Below, one piece after another: positions 37,165-44,524 of a stretch of 64,000 bases of DNA. The notes under the pieces were generated by a model that saw nothing but the letters and a program-made list of their open reading frames with translations, ran no database searches and was not told the DNA's origin. Each line of letters starts with the position of its first letter. The stretch's first letter is position 1. This DNA comes from an uncultured Duncaniella sp. (GTDB taxonomy: Bacteria; Bacteroidota; Bacteroidia; Bacteroidales; Muribaculaceae), in contig CAJUSW010000004.1 in assembly GCA_910589485.1 (NCBI GenBank), positions 189,565 through 253,564 of the forward strand, given 5' to 3'. A program made the position numbers and the translations under genes.

Positions 37165-37731
37165 ATGAATCGACAACATAAACCATTCGCGATCACAGCA
37201 AAAACAATAGGCATCCCCCAAAGGCTGTTTACGCCCCTATTGGTCGTTAATCTGCGGAGCAAATACAAACTGGCCGCCAAATATGTCAATGCCCTGTGGG
37301 ACACCGGGGCTGCCACATGCGTCATGTCGGCCGAGCTCGCCCGCTCTCTTGGCTTTGACTTCAGCCATTCAGTCCCTACCAAGAGCATCGGTCATGATGT
37401 TGTTCAATCCTCTTTCGGATACGCCTATGTCGCTCTTGTCAGTAACGGTGACTTGATCGAGACAGTGGCCGCAGTGGTCGATGAGTCGCTCGGGGATGGA
37501 TATTCCTTCATTATAGGCATGGATCTCATCAGCAAAGGCTCCTTGGCAATCAGTTGCTCCCCGAGTCTAACGGTCCTATCTTTTACAATTCCATCTGCAC
37601 CGGCCATTGATTTCGTTAAGGATCTACCGGATGACGGCATTACTAAATCAGTGCTTGAACTCGGTATAAATAATCCTGAAGATCCACGCGTTTATTACGG
37701 TACAGAGGTCATGGATTTGATCAACTCTTAA
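37165..37731 (+). CDS. retropepsin-like aspartic protease
   Basis: 188 aa. The catalytic motif of clan AA aspartic proteases is present as DTGA at residues 46-49 (NALWDTGAATCVMS), and the second hallmark, a hydrophobic-hydrophobic-Gly loop, appears as FIIGMDLISKG near 126-136. One DTGA per chain means it should act as a homodimer. No signal peptide. It is expressed from its own strong promoter, separate from the structural genes, so a regulatory or defence role is as likely as virion maturation, for which a ClpP-like protease exists at 41.8 kb. Substrate unknown. Confidence 0.8.
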   Translation: MNRQHKPFAITAKTIGIPQRLFTPLLVVNLRSKYKLAAKYVNALWDTGAATCVMSAELARSLGFDFSHSVPTKSIGHDVVQSSFGYAYVALVSNGDLIETVAAVVDESLGDGYSFIIGMDLISKGSLAISCSPSLTVLSFTIPSAPAIDFVKDLPDDGITKSVLELGINNPEDPRVYYGTEVMDLINS

Positions 37732-37779
37732 ATTTTTATATCCTAAATTTTGGCGGTATCGCCTATTTAACAAAAAGTT

Positions 37780-38238
37780 ATGATCTGGCTAATTCTCATA
37801 GGAATTATTGTGGTTTGCGTTATTGTATCTCAAACCCAAACGTCTGACACTCCCATCAGTACTGGGAGGTCAAAATCTTCGCATTTAAACAAAATTACAT
37901 GTGACCTGATTACAGATGCAGAGTATCAACGCTCTCGTGACAACAAAACGCCGTTGAGATTCGAAGTAGAATTACCAAAGACTCTTTACAAGAAAGACAA
38001 AAAAGTCATTTCTATGCTAAAAGAAAATGACCCATTAGACATTTCCTGGTGGGAAGAAGAAAGCGAAACGAGCCGATCATGGGGAATTCAAGTGGCTACT
38101 ATTGACGGCAAAGTATTGGGCCGTCCCCCGTATTCTTTAAAAACAGAGATCGCCAATCGATTCGATTTTATAAAGGGGGCAAAGATTGAACGAATTGATC
38201 CTGAAGCCCCTCGCATTTGGGCCCTAATCGAATTTTAA
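37780..38238 (+). CDS. membrane-anchored hypothetical protein (152 aa)
   Basis: An N-terminal transmembrane helix (MIWLILIGIIVVCVIVSQTQ) precedes a soluble domain with LRFEVELPKTLYKKDKKVIS and KTEIANRFDFIKGAKIERID. No family recognised. It lies between the protease gene and the first structured-RNA locus. Confidence 0.6.
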   Translation: MIWLILIGIIVVCVIVSQTQTSDTPISTGRSKSSHLNKITCDLITDAEYQRSRDNKTPLRFEVELPKTLYKKDKKVISMLKENDPLDISWWEEESETSRSWGIQVATIDGKVLGRPPYSLKTEIANRFDFIKGAKIERIDPEAPRIWALIEF

Positions 38239-38256
38239 AAAATCCTATTAGATTTT

Positions 38257-38286
38257 TTGTTGTCTCACAAATTATTCATAATTTTG
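38257..38286 (+). promoter_or_regulatory. promoter of structured RNA 1
   Basis: TTG (38257-38259), 19-bp spacer, TAATTTTG (38279-38286). The predicted start is at the 5' strand of the RNA's closing helix. The sequence just after the -7 box (TGGTGC) resembles the TGGCAT found behind two other phage promoters. Confidence 0.75.
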
Positions 38287-38289
38287 TGG

Positions 38290-38498
38290 TGCTATAACTC
38301 ATTATGGTTAGTCCATACCGAAGAGCGAACGGTTAGACGCTCGACATAGCCGGGCATTTTTTATGCCCTATTGGTTCCGACGTTTGTGTCGGATCCAAGA
38401 CATACAGTAGCCCCATACGGCTACCTTTCCGAACCATTAATAGCGCCCTTCGGGGCTGACCATTATGAGTTATAGCAACGGAAAGGTAGCCGTTTTTT
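38290..38498 (+). ncRNA. structured pseudoknotted RNA 1 (candidate riboswitch-like leader)
   Basis: Closing helix P1: 38290-38311 with 38456-38477 (22 nt, one T-T mismatch, one G-U). Inside it are a GAGCG/CGCTC hairpin, the hairpin GGGCATTTTTTATGCCC (38352-38368), a hairpin TCCGAC/GTCGGA, and a TTCG-capped hairpin. Helix X: ACGGCTACCTTTCCG (38417-38431) pairs perfectly with 38479-38493, outside P1, making a pseudoknot, and is followed at once by six T. A further copy of the P1 5' strand (38509-38529) contains the start codon of the next gene, so the P1 3' strand could instead cover that codon. RNA 2 at 51863-52022 has the same plan. Known class: none recognised. Confidence 0.75.
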
Positions 38499-38522
38499 GT
38501 CTGCCTATTGCTATAACTCATA

Positions 38523-38888
38523 ATGGTCATCATTATGTATCAATCCATTCTATTCAAGGCACCTGGGCGCTGCTCTAACTCGCCCATCGTGATTCTCAAC
38601 GCGCTATCTCTGCGCCAGTCCTTAACCCTCGGCTCCCGCCTCTCCCGCACCCTCTCGATGGCATGGCAGTGGCTGAAGTGCAGATGTACTCCTGGCAGAC
38701 TCATCACATCGGCATGTGCCATCTGCGCAGTTACGGCCTTCTTTGCCGGACTTGAGTCTGCTGTCACTCGCTCAGAGGAGGCTCACCTGCTTCTGGCCAT
38801 CTCAACCGCCGTAGGCCTTCCGCTCGCCATCATCGGCGCATTCATCACATCTACATCAGGAAAGGAGGTAAAAAATGTACGGATTTAA
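38523..38888 (+). CDS. hypothetical membrane protein under RNA 1 (121 aa)
   Basis: Two hydrophobic segments (LITSACAICAVTAFFAGLES, about 60-79, and LLLAISTAVGLPLAIIGAFI, about 88-107) follow a basic N-terminal half. No family recognised; the small size and two helices would fit a holin-like or envelope-modifying protein, but that is a guess. ATG 38523 lies inside the third copy of the RNA 1 P1 strand, so its translation may be controlled by that RNA; ATG 38535 is the alternative start. First gene of a five-gene coupled cluster. Confidence 0.6.
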   Translation: MVIIMYQSILFKAPGRCSNSPIVILNALSLRQSLTLGSRLSRTLSMAWQWLKCRCTPGRLITSACAICAVTAFFAGLESAVTRSEEAHLLLAISTAVGLPLAIIGAFITSTSGKEVKNVRI

Positions 38889-39099
38889 GGAAGATTTATT
38901 GAACGGAGTTACAAGAGACATCGAGAAGAACTGGGAGCGCATGGGAGGCAATGTGCCGTACTTCGTCAATCTCGTCCGCAAGTCAGGCCTTAATGCTGAC
39001 TGGGTAAGTGAATACCTGCTCGAGCGTGGAAAGGTAGGCCCGGTATGCGTCACAACGGTATTCAATGCTTTCTTGATCGAGGAAGGAGGTGTGGCATGA
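38875..39099 (+). CDS. hypothetical phage protein (74 aa)
   Basis: Helical, with WERMGGNVPYFVNLVRKSGL and ADWVSEYLLERGKVG. It overlaps the genes on both sides (14 bp and an ATGA), indicating coupled translation. Function unknown. Confidence 0.6.
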   Translation: MYGFKEDLLNGVTRDIEKNWERMGGNVPYFVNLVRKSGLNADWVSEYLLERGKVGPVCVTTVFNAFLIEEGGVA

Positions 39100-39452
39100 A
39101 ATACTTCGTCACTGTAAATGTTCTCCAGAGTACCACCAAACTCGGTAGGCTGTTGGCCGACACTGTTTCCAGGCACTATGACAAGGCGCTTATATACTAC
39201 GAGGAGGCTAATGCTTTACCTCGATATATCGAATATGAAATGCGGGCCCTATGCCAAGAGAATAAACGTCTCAAGCCAATGTCTATCCGCACAACCGGCT
39301 TTACCGGTGGTCGACTTTGCCGATGGGCCGGTGCGACAATCTACATGGTCACTGAAGCCGGAGCAAAAGCATTCACGGACAACCGCCCCTTCACCATTTA
39401 CCTTACCCCGGTAATGAAAGATCACACCGAACAGAAAGGAGGTGAAGAATGA
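39096..39452 (+). CDS. hypothetical phage protein (118 aa)
   Basis: Start ATG 39096, overlapping the preceding stop. Alpha/beta, basic C-terminal part (IRTTGFTGGRLCRWAGATIY). No family recognised. Ends overlapping the next gene by ATGA. Confidence 0.6.
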   Translation: MKYFVTVNVLQSTTKLGRLLADTVSRHYDKALIYYEEANALPRYIEYEMRALCQENKRLKPMSIRTTGFTGGRLCRWAGATIYMVTEAGAKAFTDNRPFTIYLTPVMKDHTEQKGGEE

Positions 39453-39691
39453 ACCGCAATGTTGAAGAACTCCCCGTTGTGGAGATCTCGAGCACTTCTA
39501 TCTTTGACCCGGTATCGATCACATCAGGAGAACGTATCGACATCAATGTGGAAGTGCAAGGCGATACCGCCGGATACGTCTCTCTTGATGATCCTTCTGA
39601 CCTTTGCATCCTACGAGATGCCATCGACGCATACATCAGAAAATACAATATCAAACCATTTAATCTTTCTAACGATGACAACAACAAATGA
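39449..39691 (+). CDS. hypothetical phage protein (80 aa)
   Basis: Acidic, beta-rich N-terminal half (INVEVQGDTAGYVSLDDPSD) followed by a helix ending in KYNIKPFNLSNDDNNK. Function unknown; coupled to both neighbours. Confidence 0.6.
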   Translation: MNRNVEELPVVEISSTSIFDPVSITSGERIDINVEVQGDTAGYVSLDDPSDLCILRDAIDAYIRKYNIKPFNLSNDDNNK

Positions 39692-39932
39692 TCAGAACGC
39701 GGAAGCTGGTTGGCTACGCGTCCTTACAGACTATCTGCTATGCTTTGAACCGACTGACGCTCCAGGTCCGGATATCGAAATCAAGACTACCGACGAGATC
39801 ATCAATGACCTCGCATCGATGGCCGATATGGAGCCAAACCCGGTAGCTGATACCATCGCAACACTCGGCTTCCACTCTTTCCATTCGGCCGATGGTATGC
39901 ATGGATGGATGCTCCGGCGCAGACAACCGTAA
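39675..39932 (+). CDS. hypothetical phage protein (85 aa)
   Basis: Starts within the end of the previous gene (ATG 39675). Acidic helical protein with TDEIINDLASMADMEPNPVA, then a winged-helix-like tail DTIATLGFHSFHSADGMHGW and MLRRRQP. This tail resembles a small HTH but is too short to assign. Last gene of the cluster before a terminator. Confidence 0.55.
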   Translation: MTTTNDQNAEAGWLRVLTDYLLCFEPTDAPGPDIEIKTTDEIINDLASMADMEPNPVADTIATLGFHSFHSADGMHGWMLRRRQP

Positions 39933-39954
39933 TCAGTTCCTGTTTCTAAGGTAA

Positions 39955-39987
39955 GAGCCACCCTGTGCGTGATGCATGGGGTGGCTC
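39955..39987 (+). terminator. terminator-like hairpin
   Basis: GAGCCACCC and GGGTGGCTC form a perfect 9-bp stem with a 15-nt loop, 22 bp past the last gene of the cluster. The T run is poor. It could also end the leftward transcript from 40146. Confidence 0.6.
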
Positions 39988-40145
39988 GTTGTATGCCGTG
40001 GTGATTTTTCGGGATTTTAATGCGTAGCGCAGCGGAGCATTAATAATCACGCCAAAGGTATTTTTTTTGTACTCCTTTCAGGATCTATGCGGGGGCTTAT
40101 ATCTTTTTCACGCGCATAATGCGTATATAATATCCCAATATAATG

Positions 40146-40176
40146 CAAAGTTAGCGTTTGTCAATAGCTTATACAA
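40146..40176 (-). promoter_or_regulatory. leftward promoter without a gene
   Basis: On the minus strand: TTG (40174-40176), 20-bp spacer, TAACTTTG (40146-40153), a full consensus match. About 160 nt downstream is the hairpin at 39955-39987, and in between is TTAATGC/GCATTAA (about 40018-40044). No open frame of useful size follows, so the product would be a small RNA of roughly 190 nt, antisense-facing to the preceding operon. Confidence 0.5.
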
Positions 40177-40224
40177 ATTTCTATGACTCGACTTTTCAAC
40201 CTTTTTAAGCTCTTGGCCTTGCCT

Positions 40225-40370
40225 TGGTCGACCCCCGTGCCCCCGGTCTCAGAGAAATGGAGTTGTGCGTTCGGACGGATGCACGCGGGCACACTGCAGG
40301 CATCCATATCGAGGGGGCGCGGGGGCACACGCTCCATCAAGACGCACGTCCGCCATGTATGACTGTCGGA
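40225..40370. other. GC-rich inverted-repeat island between early and late modules
   Basis: Within the 863-bp gene-free stretch 39933-40795 this segment is strikingly GC-rich. It contains CCCCCGTGCCCCC and a matching GGGGGCGCGGGGG (one mismatch) about 70 bp apart, GGATGC/GCATCC, and ATGGAG/CTCCAT. An open frame at 40265-40519 is not convincing. It could be a packaging site, an origin, or a structured RNA. Confidence 0.45.
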
Positions 40371-40470
40371 TATGTTCTGTATCCTTTATAAAAGTACCCG
40401 GTAATAGGCCAATTCTCGCGGGAGGCTGTGTTGTTTTTATCGTTCATCTTTTAATAAGTAGAGAAAAAAA

Positions 40471-40669
40471 GTACAAAAGTACAAAAGGGAGTGTTTGCAA
40501 ATGTAAATCAATGAATTAGCTATCGTACTATTTTTGTACTTTCCCGTACTTTAGCACCTTTGTTCAAACTTTAAATCGTACAGCACTCCCCGATTCTATA
40601 AATAGTACGGTTTTTACGGCCTTTAATTACCACAAAACCAAAGCCTTACAAATCTTTGCACGAATGTAC
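40471..40669. repeat. cluster of eight GTAC sites ahead of the late genes
   Basis: GTAC occurs at 40471, 40479, 40525, 40536, 40546, 40578, 40605 and 40666, mostly in AAAGTACAAAA or TTTGTACTTT context, in an AT-rich stretch upstream of the first late gene. About one would be expected by chance in 200 bp. It looks like a multi-site binding array for a regulator or initiator. Confidence 0.6.
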
Positions 40670-40764
40670 TATTTTTTACAACATATTCTCCGATTCATCA
40701 CTAATTATCCGCGACATTTTTCACAACTTGTTTACATATTCATCTAACTATCAAGTTAAATATA

Positions 40765-40772
40765 TAACTTTG
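40765..40772 (+). promoter_or_regulatory. -7 element of the first late gene
   Basis: TAACTTTG, 23 bp before ATG 40796. No TTG at -33, so an activator acting from the GTAC cluster may be needed. Confidence 0.5.
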
Positions 40773-40795
40773 CGCCTATTACACAGTATTTTACA

Positions 40796-41284
40796 ATGTC
40801 TCAATTCAACATTTACCTTAAACTTCCTGACTATTTATCCCAATGGCTCCAAAATGAGTTCTGGGAAGAAGAATCCGGCCGCGTCTGTTTCCCAAAACAA
40901 TCGGCGGAAAATCTTCTTTTTGAGCGTTTCCTGAGAAAACGCCCGGCCAATATTCCTCCAGAACTTTCGGTTAACGGAGATGGCCTGCCTGTTAAGGTGC
41001 CTACTTTCGCCGGTAAGAACCCTGCTACGTTCAACTATCTTCCTCCGGCAGGAAGACGTGTGCTCGTCGGTATCATCCGACGCCGATTTAAACGTATGCT
41101 CCGAGAAGAACTCGACGGCTTTAATCCGAGACACGTCCAGATCACCGATCTTATCGAAGTGTTTGCCGAGAAACACGGCATCGAGCCGGATCCTAAAAAT
41201 TGGGAGGCTATTCGACAGATGTATTACCGGATGAGAAAGGACGATGAGAATATTGTTCATTCATCACAGGATGATGAGTGTTAA
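40796..41284 (+). CDS. hypothetical phage protein (162 aa)
   Basis: No family recognised. Basic middle part (RRVLVGIIRRRFKRMLREEL) and C-terminal helices with DLIEVFAEKHGIEPDPKNWE, which resembles a DNA-binding regulatory protein. It is a single-gene unit with its own -7 element and terminator between early and late regions, a fitting place for a late-gene regulator; this is inference. Confidence 0.65.
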   Translation: MSQFNIYLKLPDYLSQWLQNEFWEEESGRVCFPKQSAENLLFERFLRKRPANIPPELSVNGDGLPVKVPTFAGKNPATFNYLPPAGRRVLVGIIRRRFKRMLREELDGFNPRHVQITDLIEVFAEKHGIEPDPKNWEAIRQMYYRMRKDDENIVHSSQDDEC

Positions 41285-41293
41285 AATTGTGTT

Positions 41294-41322
41294 AAATCGC
41301 GTTGACTTCAACGCGATTTTTT
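41294..41322 (+). terminator. strong intrinsic terminator
   Basis: AAATCGCGTTG and CAACGCGATTT form a perfect 11-bp stem with a 4-nt loop running into TTTTTT. Confidence 0.9.
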
Positions 41323-41372
41323 AACTAAGCGCACAACCCGTACAATCCGTAACAACCTGTAACAACACGCAC

Positions 41373-41792
41373 ATGATATCTCAGCGCATTCCGGGAATTA
41401 TCAAAATAGGCTTCCTTAAGTCTTCACAACTTCCTCCTGATATTATGCTCCAGTCTATCGCCGGTCTTGTGATTGGCATTCCCACGCAAATCACATGGAT
41501 TCCTTTTGTCGGTGACTGTATTCTCTCATGGGAAGGAACTTTGCTCAACGTGGGTAAACAGGAAAAATCCACCATAAAATTCAATACGAGCTTTGTCATA
41601 CCTGATGACATCCACCTCGCTTTTGTGGTGAGGTGTGCATCCGGTAAAGAATATGTTATAGGAGCCAGAGAGGCCCGATATCCTGTAGTGACATACTCCG
41701 AGACCACCGGCAAACAATCCGGTGATGCCGCAGTCAGATCCTACACCATTACGCATATTGCGCAGAAAAGCGTTATTGAGTGCTCGTTATAG
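41373..41792 (+). CDS. hypothetical phage protein (139 aa), possibly structural
   Basis: Beta-rich throughout (LVIGIPTQITWIPFVGDCIL, IHLAFVVRCASGKEYVIGAR), with no signal peptide. Located just before the capsid protease. It may be a small virion protein; no family recognised. Confidence 0.6.
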   Translation: MISQRIPGIIKIGFLKSSQLPPDIMLQSIAGLVIGIPTQITWIPFVGDCILSWEGTLLNVGKQEKSTIKFNTSFVIPDDIHLAFVVRCASGKEYVIGAREARYPVVTYSETTGKQSGDAAVRSYTITHIAQKSVIECSL

Positions 41793-41818
41793 TCTTTTAC
41801 CATCACTTTTTATACATA

Positions 41819-41826
41819 TACTTTTG
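41819..41826 (+). promoter_or_regulatory. -7 element of the head operon
   Basis: TACTTTTG followed by TGGCAT, 21 bp before the ClpP-like gene. The same TTTTGTGGCAT string follows at 52552-52562. No -33 TTG. Confidence 0.55.
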
Positions 41827-41846
41827 TGGCATAATCTTTCAAGACT

Positions 41847-42893
41847 ATGCCCAAAAACTACAATCTCCATCTTAAAGGCTCGGTCGGATACTGGAATTTC
41901 TCATCTGATCAGGTCTCGTATGTCCTTGACAAATACAAGGACGGAGAGGTGAATGTCCTGATTAACTCTTTGGGCGGCTATGCCTACGAAGGTATGGCTA
42001 TCTCCTCACTATTCCGTAACCATGGTAACGTCCACGTGCATTACATGGGCGCCAATGCCTCCGCGGCCACCATCGCATCGATGGGGGCTAAACGTGTGTC
42101 TATGGACGTGGATGCCATTTACCTCGTGCACCAGTGCAGCAACCTGGTCTTTGAATGGGATTATTTCAATGCCGATGAACTTGACAAGAAAATCAAGGAC
42201 CTCGAAAAGCAGAAGAAAAATCTCGAAGTCCTTGACTGTACTATCGCCGGCATGTACGCCCGACGTTGCAAGAAACCTCAGGCTGACCTTCTCGAGCTCA
42301 TGAAACATGAAACATGGCTTACTGCTCAGGAGGCTCTTGAATGGGGCTTTGTCGACGAAATTACCACTTACGAGGATGACGAAAAACCAGGCTTTGACGA
42401 TGCCACTGTATCGGCAATGGCCTCGGCAGGTATGCCTATCCCGAAATGTGCTCTCAAAAAGGACTCACCCCTCTCCCGTATCGCAAAGAGCCTCGGCGCT
42501 CTGTTCTCTCAGGATAAAAATACTCAACCTTCAAACATCATTATGCCTAACCTCGAAACTCTCGAACAGGTCCTCGGCGGTTCTATCTCTGTCGCTGATG
42601 GCGGTGCTACTCTACAGCAACAGCAGCTGACCGCTATCAATGACCGTATCTCGGCCGATGCGGCCACTATCGCTGACAAGGACAAAACCATCGAAGAAAA
42701 AGATCGTGTCATTGCCGATAAGGATAATACCATCGCTGATCTCAACAAGAAAGTCAAAGACCTTTCTAATCTTCCTGCCGTCCCGTCGGCCTCGGTAGTT
42801 GAACCCGGTGGCTCAACTCCTGACCCGGACCGTCCTTCTGACGATGTGCGCGCCAATGTCGAGGACCTGCTCAGTCAGCTCCCTGATTATTGA
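41847..42893 (+). CDS. ClpP-like capsid maturation protease with scaffold-like tail
   Basis: 348 aa. Residues 1-185 match the S14 ClpP fold: INSLGGYAYEGMAI (oxyanion strand), catalytic Ser72 in GANASAATIASMG, and His95 in YLVHQCS. The C-terminal 100 residues contain a coiled coil of repeated DKDKTIEEKDRVIADKDNTI type and acidic, disordered sequence, as in protease-scaffold fusions of HK97-like phages. It would cleave scaffold and capsid precursor during prohead maturation. The capsid gene follows within 50 bp. Confidence 0.88.
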   Translation: MPKNYNLHLKGSVGYWNFSSDQVSYVLDKYKDGEVNVLINSLGGYAYEGMAISSLFRNHGNVHVHYMGANASAATIASMGAKRVSMDVDAIYLVHQCSNLVFEWDYFNADELDKKIKDLEKQKKNLEVLDCTIAGMYARRCKKPQADLLELMKHETWLTAQEALEWGFVDEITTYEDDEKPGFDDATVSAMASAGMPIPKCALKKDSPLSRIAKSLGALFSQDKNTQPSNIIMPNLETLEQVLGGSISVADGGATLQQQQLTAINDRISADAATIADKDKTIEEKDRVIADKDNTIADLNKKVKDLSNLPAVPSASVVEPGGSTPDPDRPSDDVRANVEDLLSQLPDY

Positions 42894-42942
42894 AACCCAC
42901 TCATTCTCCTCTCTCCATTCATCTCTCAACTCTCTCCTTATT

Positions 42943-43932
42943 ATGCCTGATACTCCCGCTATGTCGCAGATTGAAATCAGCGACAAATGGCTTGAAGATT
43001 ACAAGAAAACCGCCGTCAAATGGCGCAAAGAACTACTTGAATTGCCTGTTGCACAGGCTCAGGATGTTCTCAAATATATGCACGGTATCACTGGCCTGTG
43101 CGGTGCCATGCGATTCCCCTCTATCGAGTCTGACTCGCAGTTCGGTCCTTATGATCCCGACCGTGTGACCAAAGCTCTTGTCAATATTGACTACCGTGAG
43201 CTTGAAACTCACTTCGGCTCGGTAATCGAGAAGTTCCATCCCAACGATTACAAACTTCTCACTATGGGCTACTCACAGCCCACCAAGGGCGACGGTCAGA
43301 AACGTGCGTCTACAACTCTCCTGATCCTTTCGCAGCTCGCAAAAGCCCGAGGCAAACATCTTGCTTACGCTGTATTCAACGGCAAACGCAAAGCTGACGG
43401 TACTACCACCAATGACCTCTTTGACGGTTTCCACACCATCGCGGATGCTGAAATCACCGCCGGCAATATCTCGACAGCAAAGGGCAATCTCTATGAGGTC
43501 TCTGACGAGATCACAAAGCTCAATGCCGTCGACATAGCCAAAGACATCGTTTTCGGTCTCAATCCCTATCTGCGCCGCACTCCTTCTTTCCTGCTCTGCT
43601 CCCAGGACTTCGCCGACAAGTACAACGAGGCGTATCTCGAGACACATACCGGTCTCCAGTACAACACCAAGTACAATCAGCCTGTCATCGAAGGCTCTAA
43701 CGGCAATGTCACGATCATTCCTCTCGCTGAGCTTGACGGTACGGATAAGTTCTATCTCACACAAAAATCAAATCTCCTGTGGGGTACTGACAATGTCTCT
43801 GACCAGTCCACTGTGGTTGTTGACCGCTTCGAGTCATTCCGTCTCACATTCTCATCAACCATCTTCTTCGGCGTTCAGTTCCACACTCTTGACCCCCGCC
43901 GCCTGAAGGTCATCAAGCTCAAAACAGTCTAA
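42943..43932 (+). CDS. putative major capsid protein
   Basis: 329 aa from ATG 42943, preceded by a CT-rich leader. The charged helical N-terminus (KWLEDYKKTAVKWRKELLEL) and alpha/beta body with YRELETHFGSVIEKFHPNDY and YNQPVIEGSNGNVTIIPLAE fit a capsid protein, and it sits directly after the ClpP-like prohead protease, the usual HK97-type order. Assignment rests mainly on position, size and lack of other candidates. The ORF extends upstream in frame but that part overlaps the protease gene. Confidence 0.75.
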   Translation: MPDTPAMSQIEISDKWLEDYKKTAVKWRKELLELPVAQAQDVLKYMHGITGLCGAMRFPSIESDSQFGPYDPDRVTKALVNIDYRELETHFGSVIEKFHPNDYKLLTMGYSQPTKGDGQKRASTTLLILSQLAKARGKHLAYAVFNGKRKADGTTTNDLFDGFHTIADAEITAGNISTAKGNLYEVSDEITKLNAVDIAKDIVFGLNPYLRRTPSFLLCSQDFADKYNEAYLETHTGLQYNTKYNQPVIEGSNGNVTIIPLAELDGTDKFYLTQKSNLLWGTDNVSDQSTVVVDRFESFRLTFSSTIFFGVQFHTLDPRRLKVIKLKTV

Positions 43933-43951
43933 CCTGTAAATTCCTCTCTCT

Positions 43952-44524
43952 ATGCCTAAGAACTGTTCAAGCATTCAGAAATCTCTCGGGTGGTGTCAGG
44001 GCACTCCCGAGGCCCCGGGTGTCAAGAAACGTGTGTACTACATCTCCACAAACCAGATTGTCGGTTGGCCACAGCTGGAGCGTGATGAGAACGGTAGACC
44101 CATTTCTGCCGCCTATAAAGGTGACTTCACTCTTGCAGAGGATGCCGTATGGCATTATATCGACCATTTGCCCAACAAGGCGGAAGTCAAATCCGAGACC
44201 CAGGGAGAAGTCCCATCGCAGACCATAAAGAATACTATCTCGATCGTTCATCCCGCTGTCGGTGCTGAGGCAGCTGCTGCATCATGCTATCTTCTGAATA
44301 CCGACAATGTATTCCTTGTCGAAGATATGAAAGGCAATATCCGTGTAATCGGATCTCCCTACTACGATGCCATTGCTACTGTAGCCCAGGATCTCGGCCA
44401 AGGATCCACCGGTACTACTGGCACTACCATCACGCTTGAGGCGTCTGATATCGTTTCCCTGCCTGTATATTCCGGCAAGATTGTTACCGAAGATGGCACA
44501 ATCAACGATACAGCCGAACCCTGA
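43952..44524 (+). CDS. phage head-associated protein (190 aa)
   Basis: Immediately after the capsid gene. The central region is beta-rich with an Ala-rich turn (HPAVGAEAAAASCYLLNTDN) and a Gly/Thr-rich loop (GQGSTGTTGTTIT). This would fit a capsid decoration or head-fibre protein. No family recognised with certainty. Overlaps the next gene by 32 bp. Confidence 0.6.
   Translation: MPKNCSSIQKSLGWCQGTPEAPGVKKRVYYISTNQIVGWPQLERDENGRPISAAYKGDFTLAEDAVWHYIDHLPNKAEVKSETQGEVPSQTIKNTISIVHPAVGAEAAAASCYLLNTDNVFLVEDMKGNIRVIGSPYYDAIATVAQDLGQGSTGTTGTTITLEASDIVSLPVYSGKIVTEDGTINDTAEP

Noticed and set aside
38290..38530. Invertible promoter (DNA switch)
   Set aside because: The inverted copies at 38290 and 38456 could suggest inversion, but the crossing helix X, the T run and the matching architecture at 51.9 kb fit an RNA better; no recombinase gene is near.
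38333..38533. Leftward 66-codon open frame opposite RNA 1
   Set aside because: It is the antisense reading of the paired strands; its GHKKCP string comes from the GGGCAT hairpin and also appears opposite RNA 2. The promoters point rightwards.
40265..40519. 84-codon open frame in the GC-rich island
   Set aside because: Low-complexity translation with no domain; it runs through inverted repeats and lacks a promoter.
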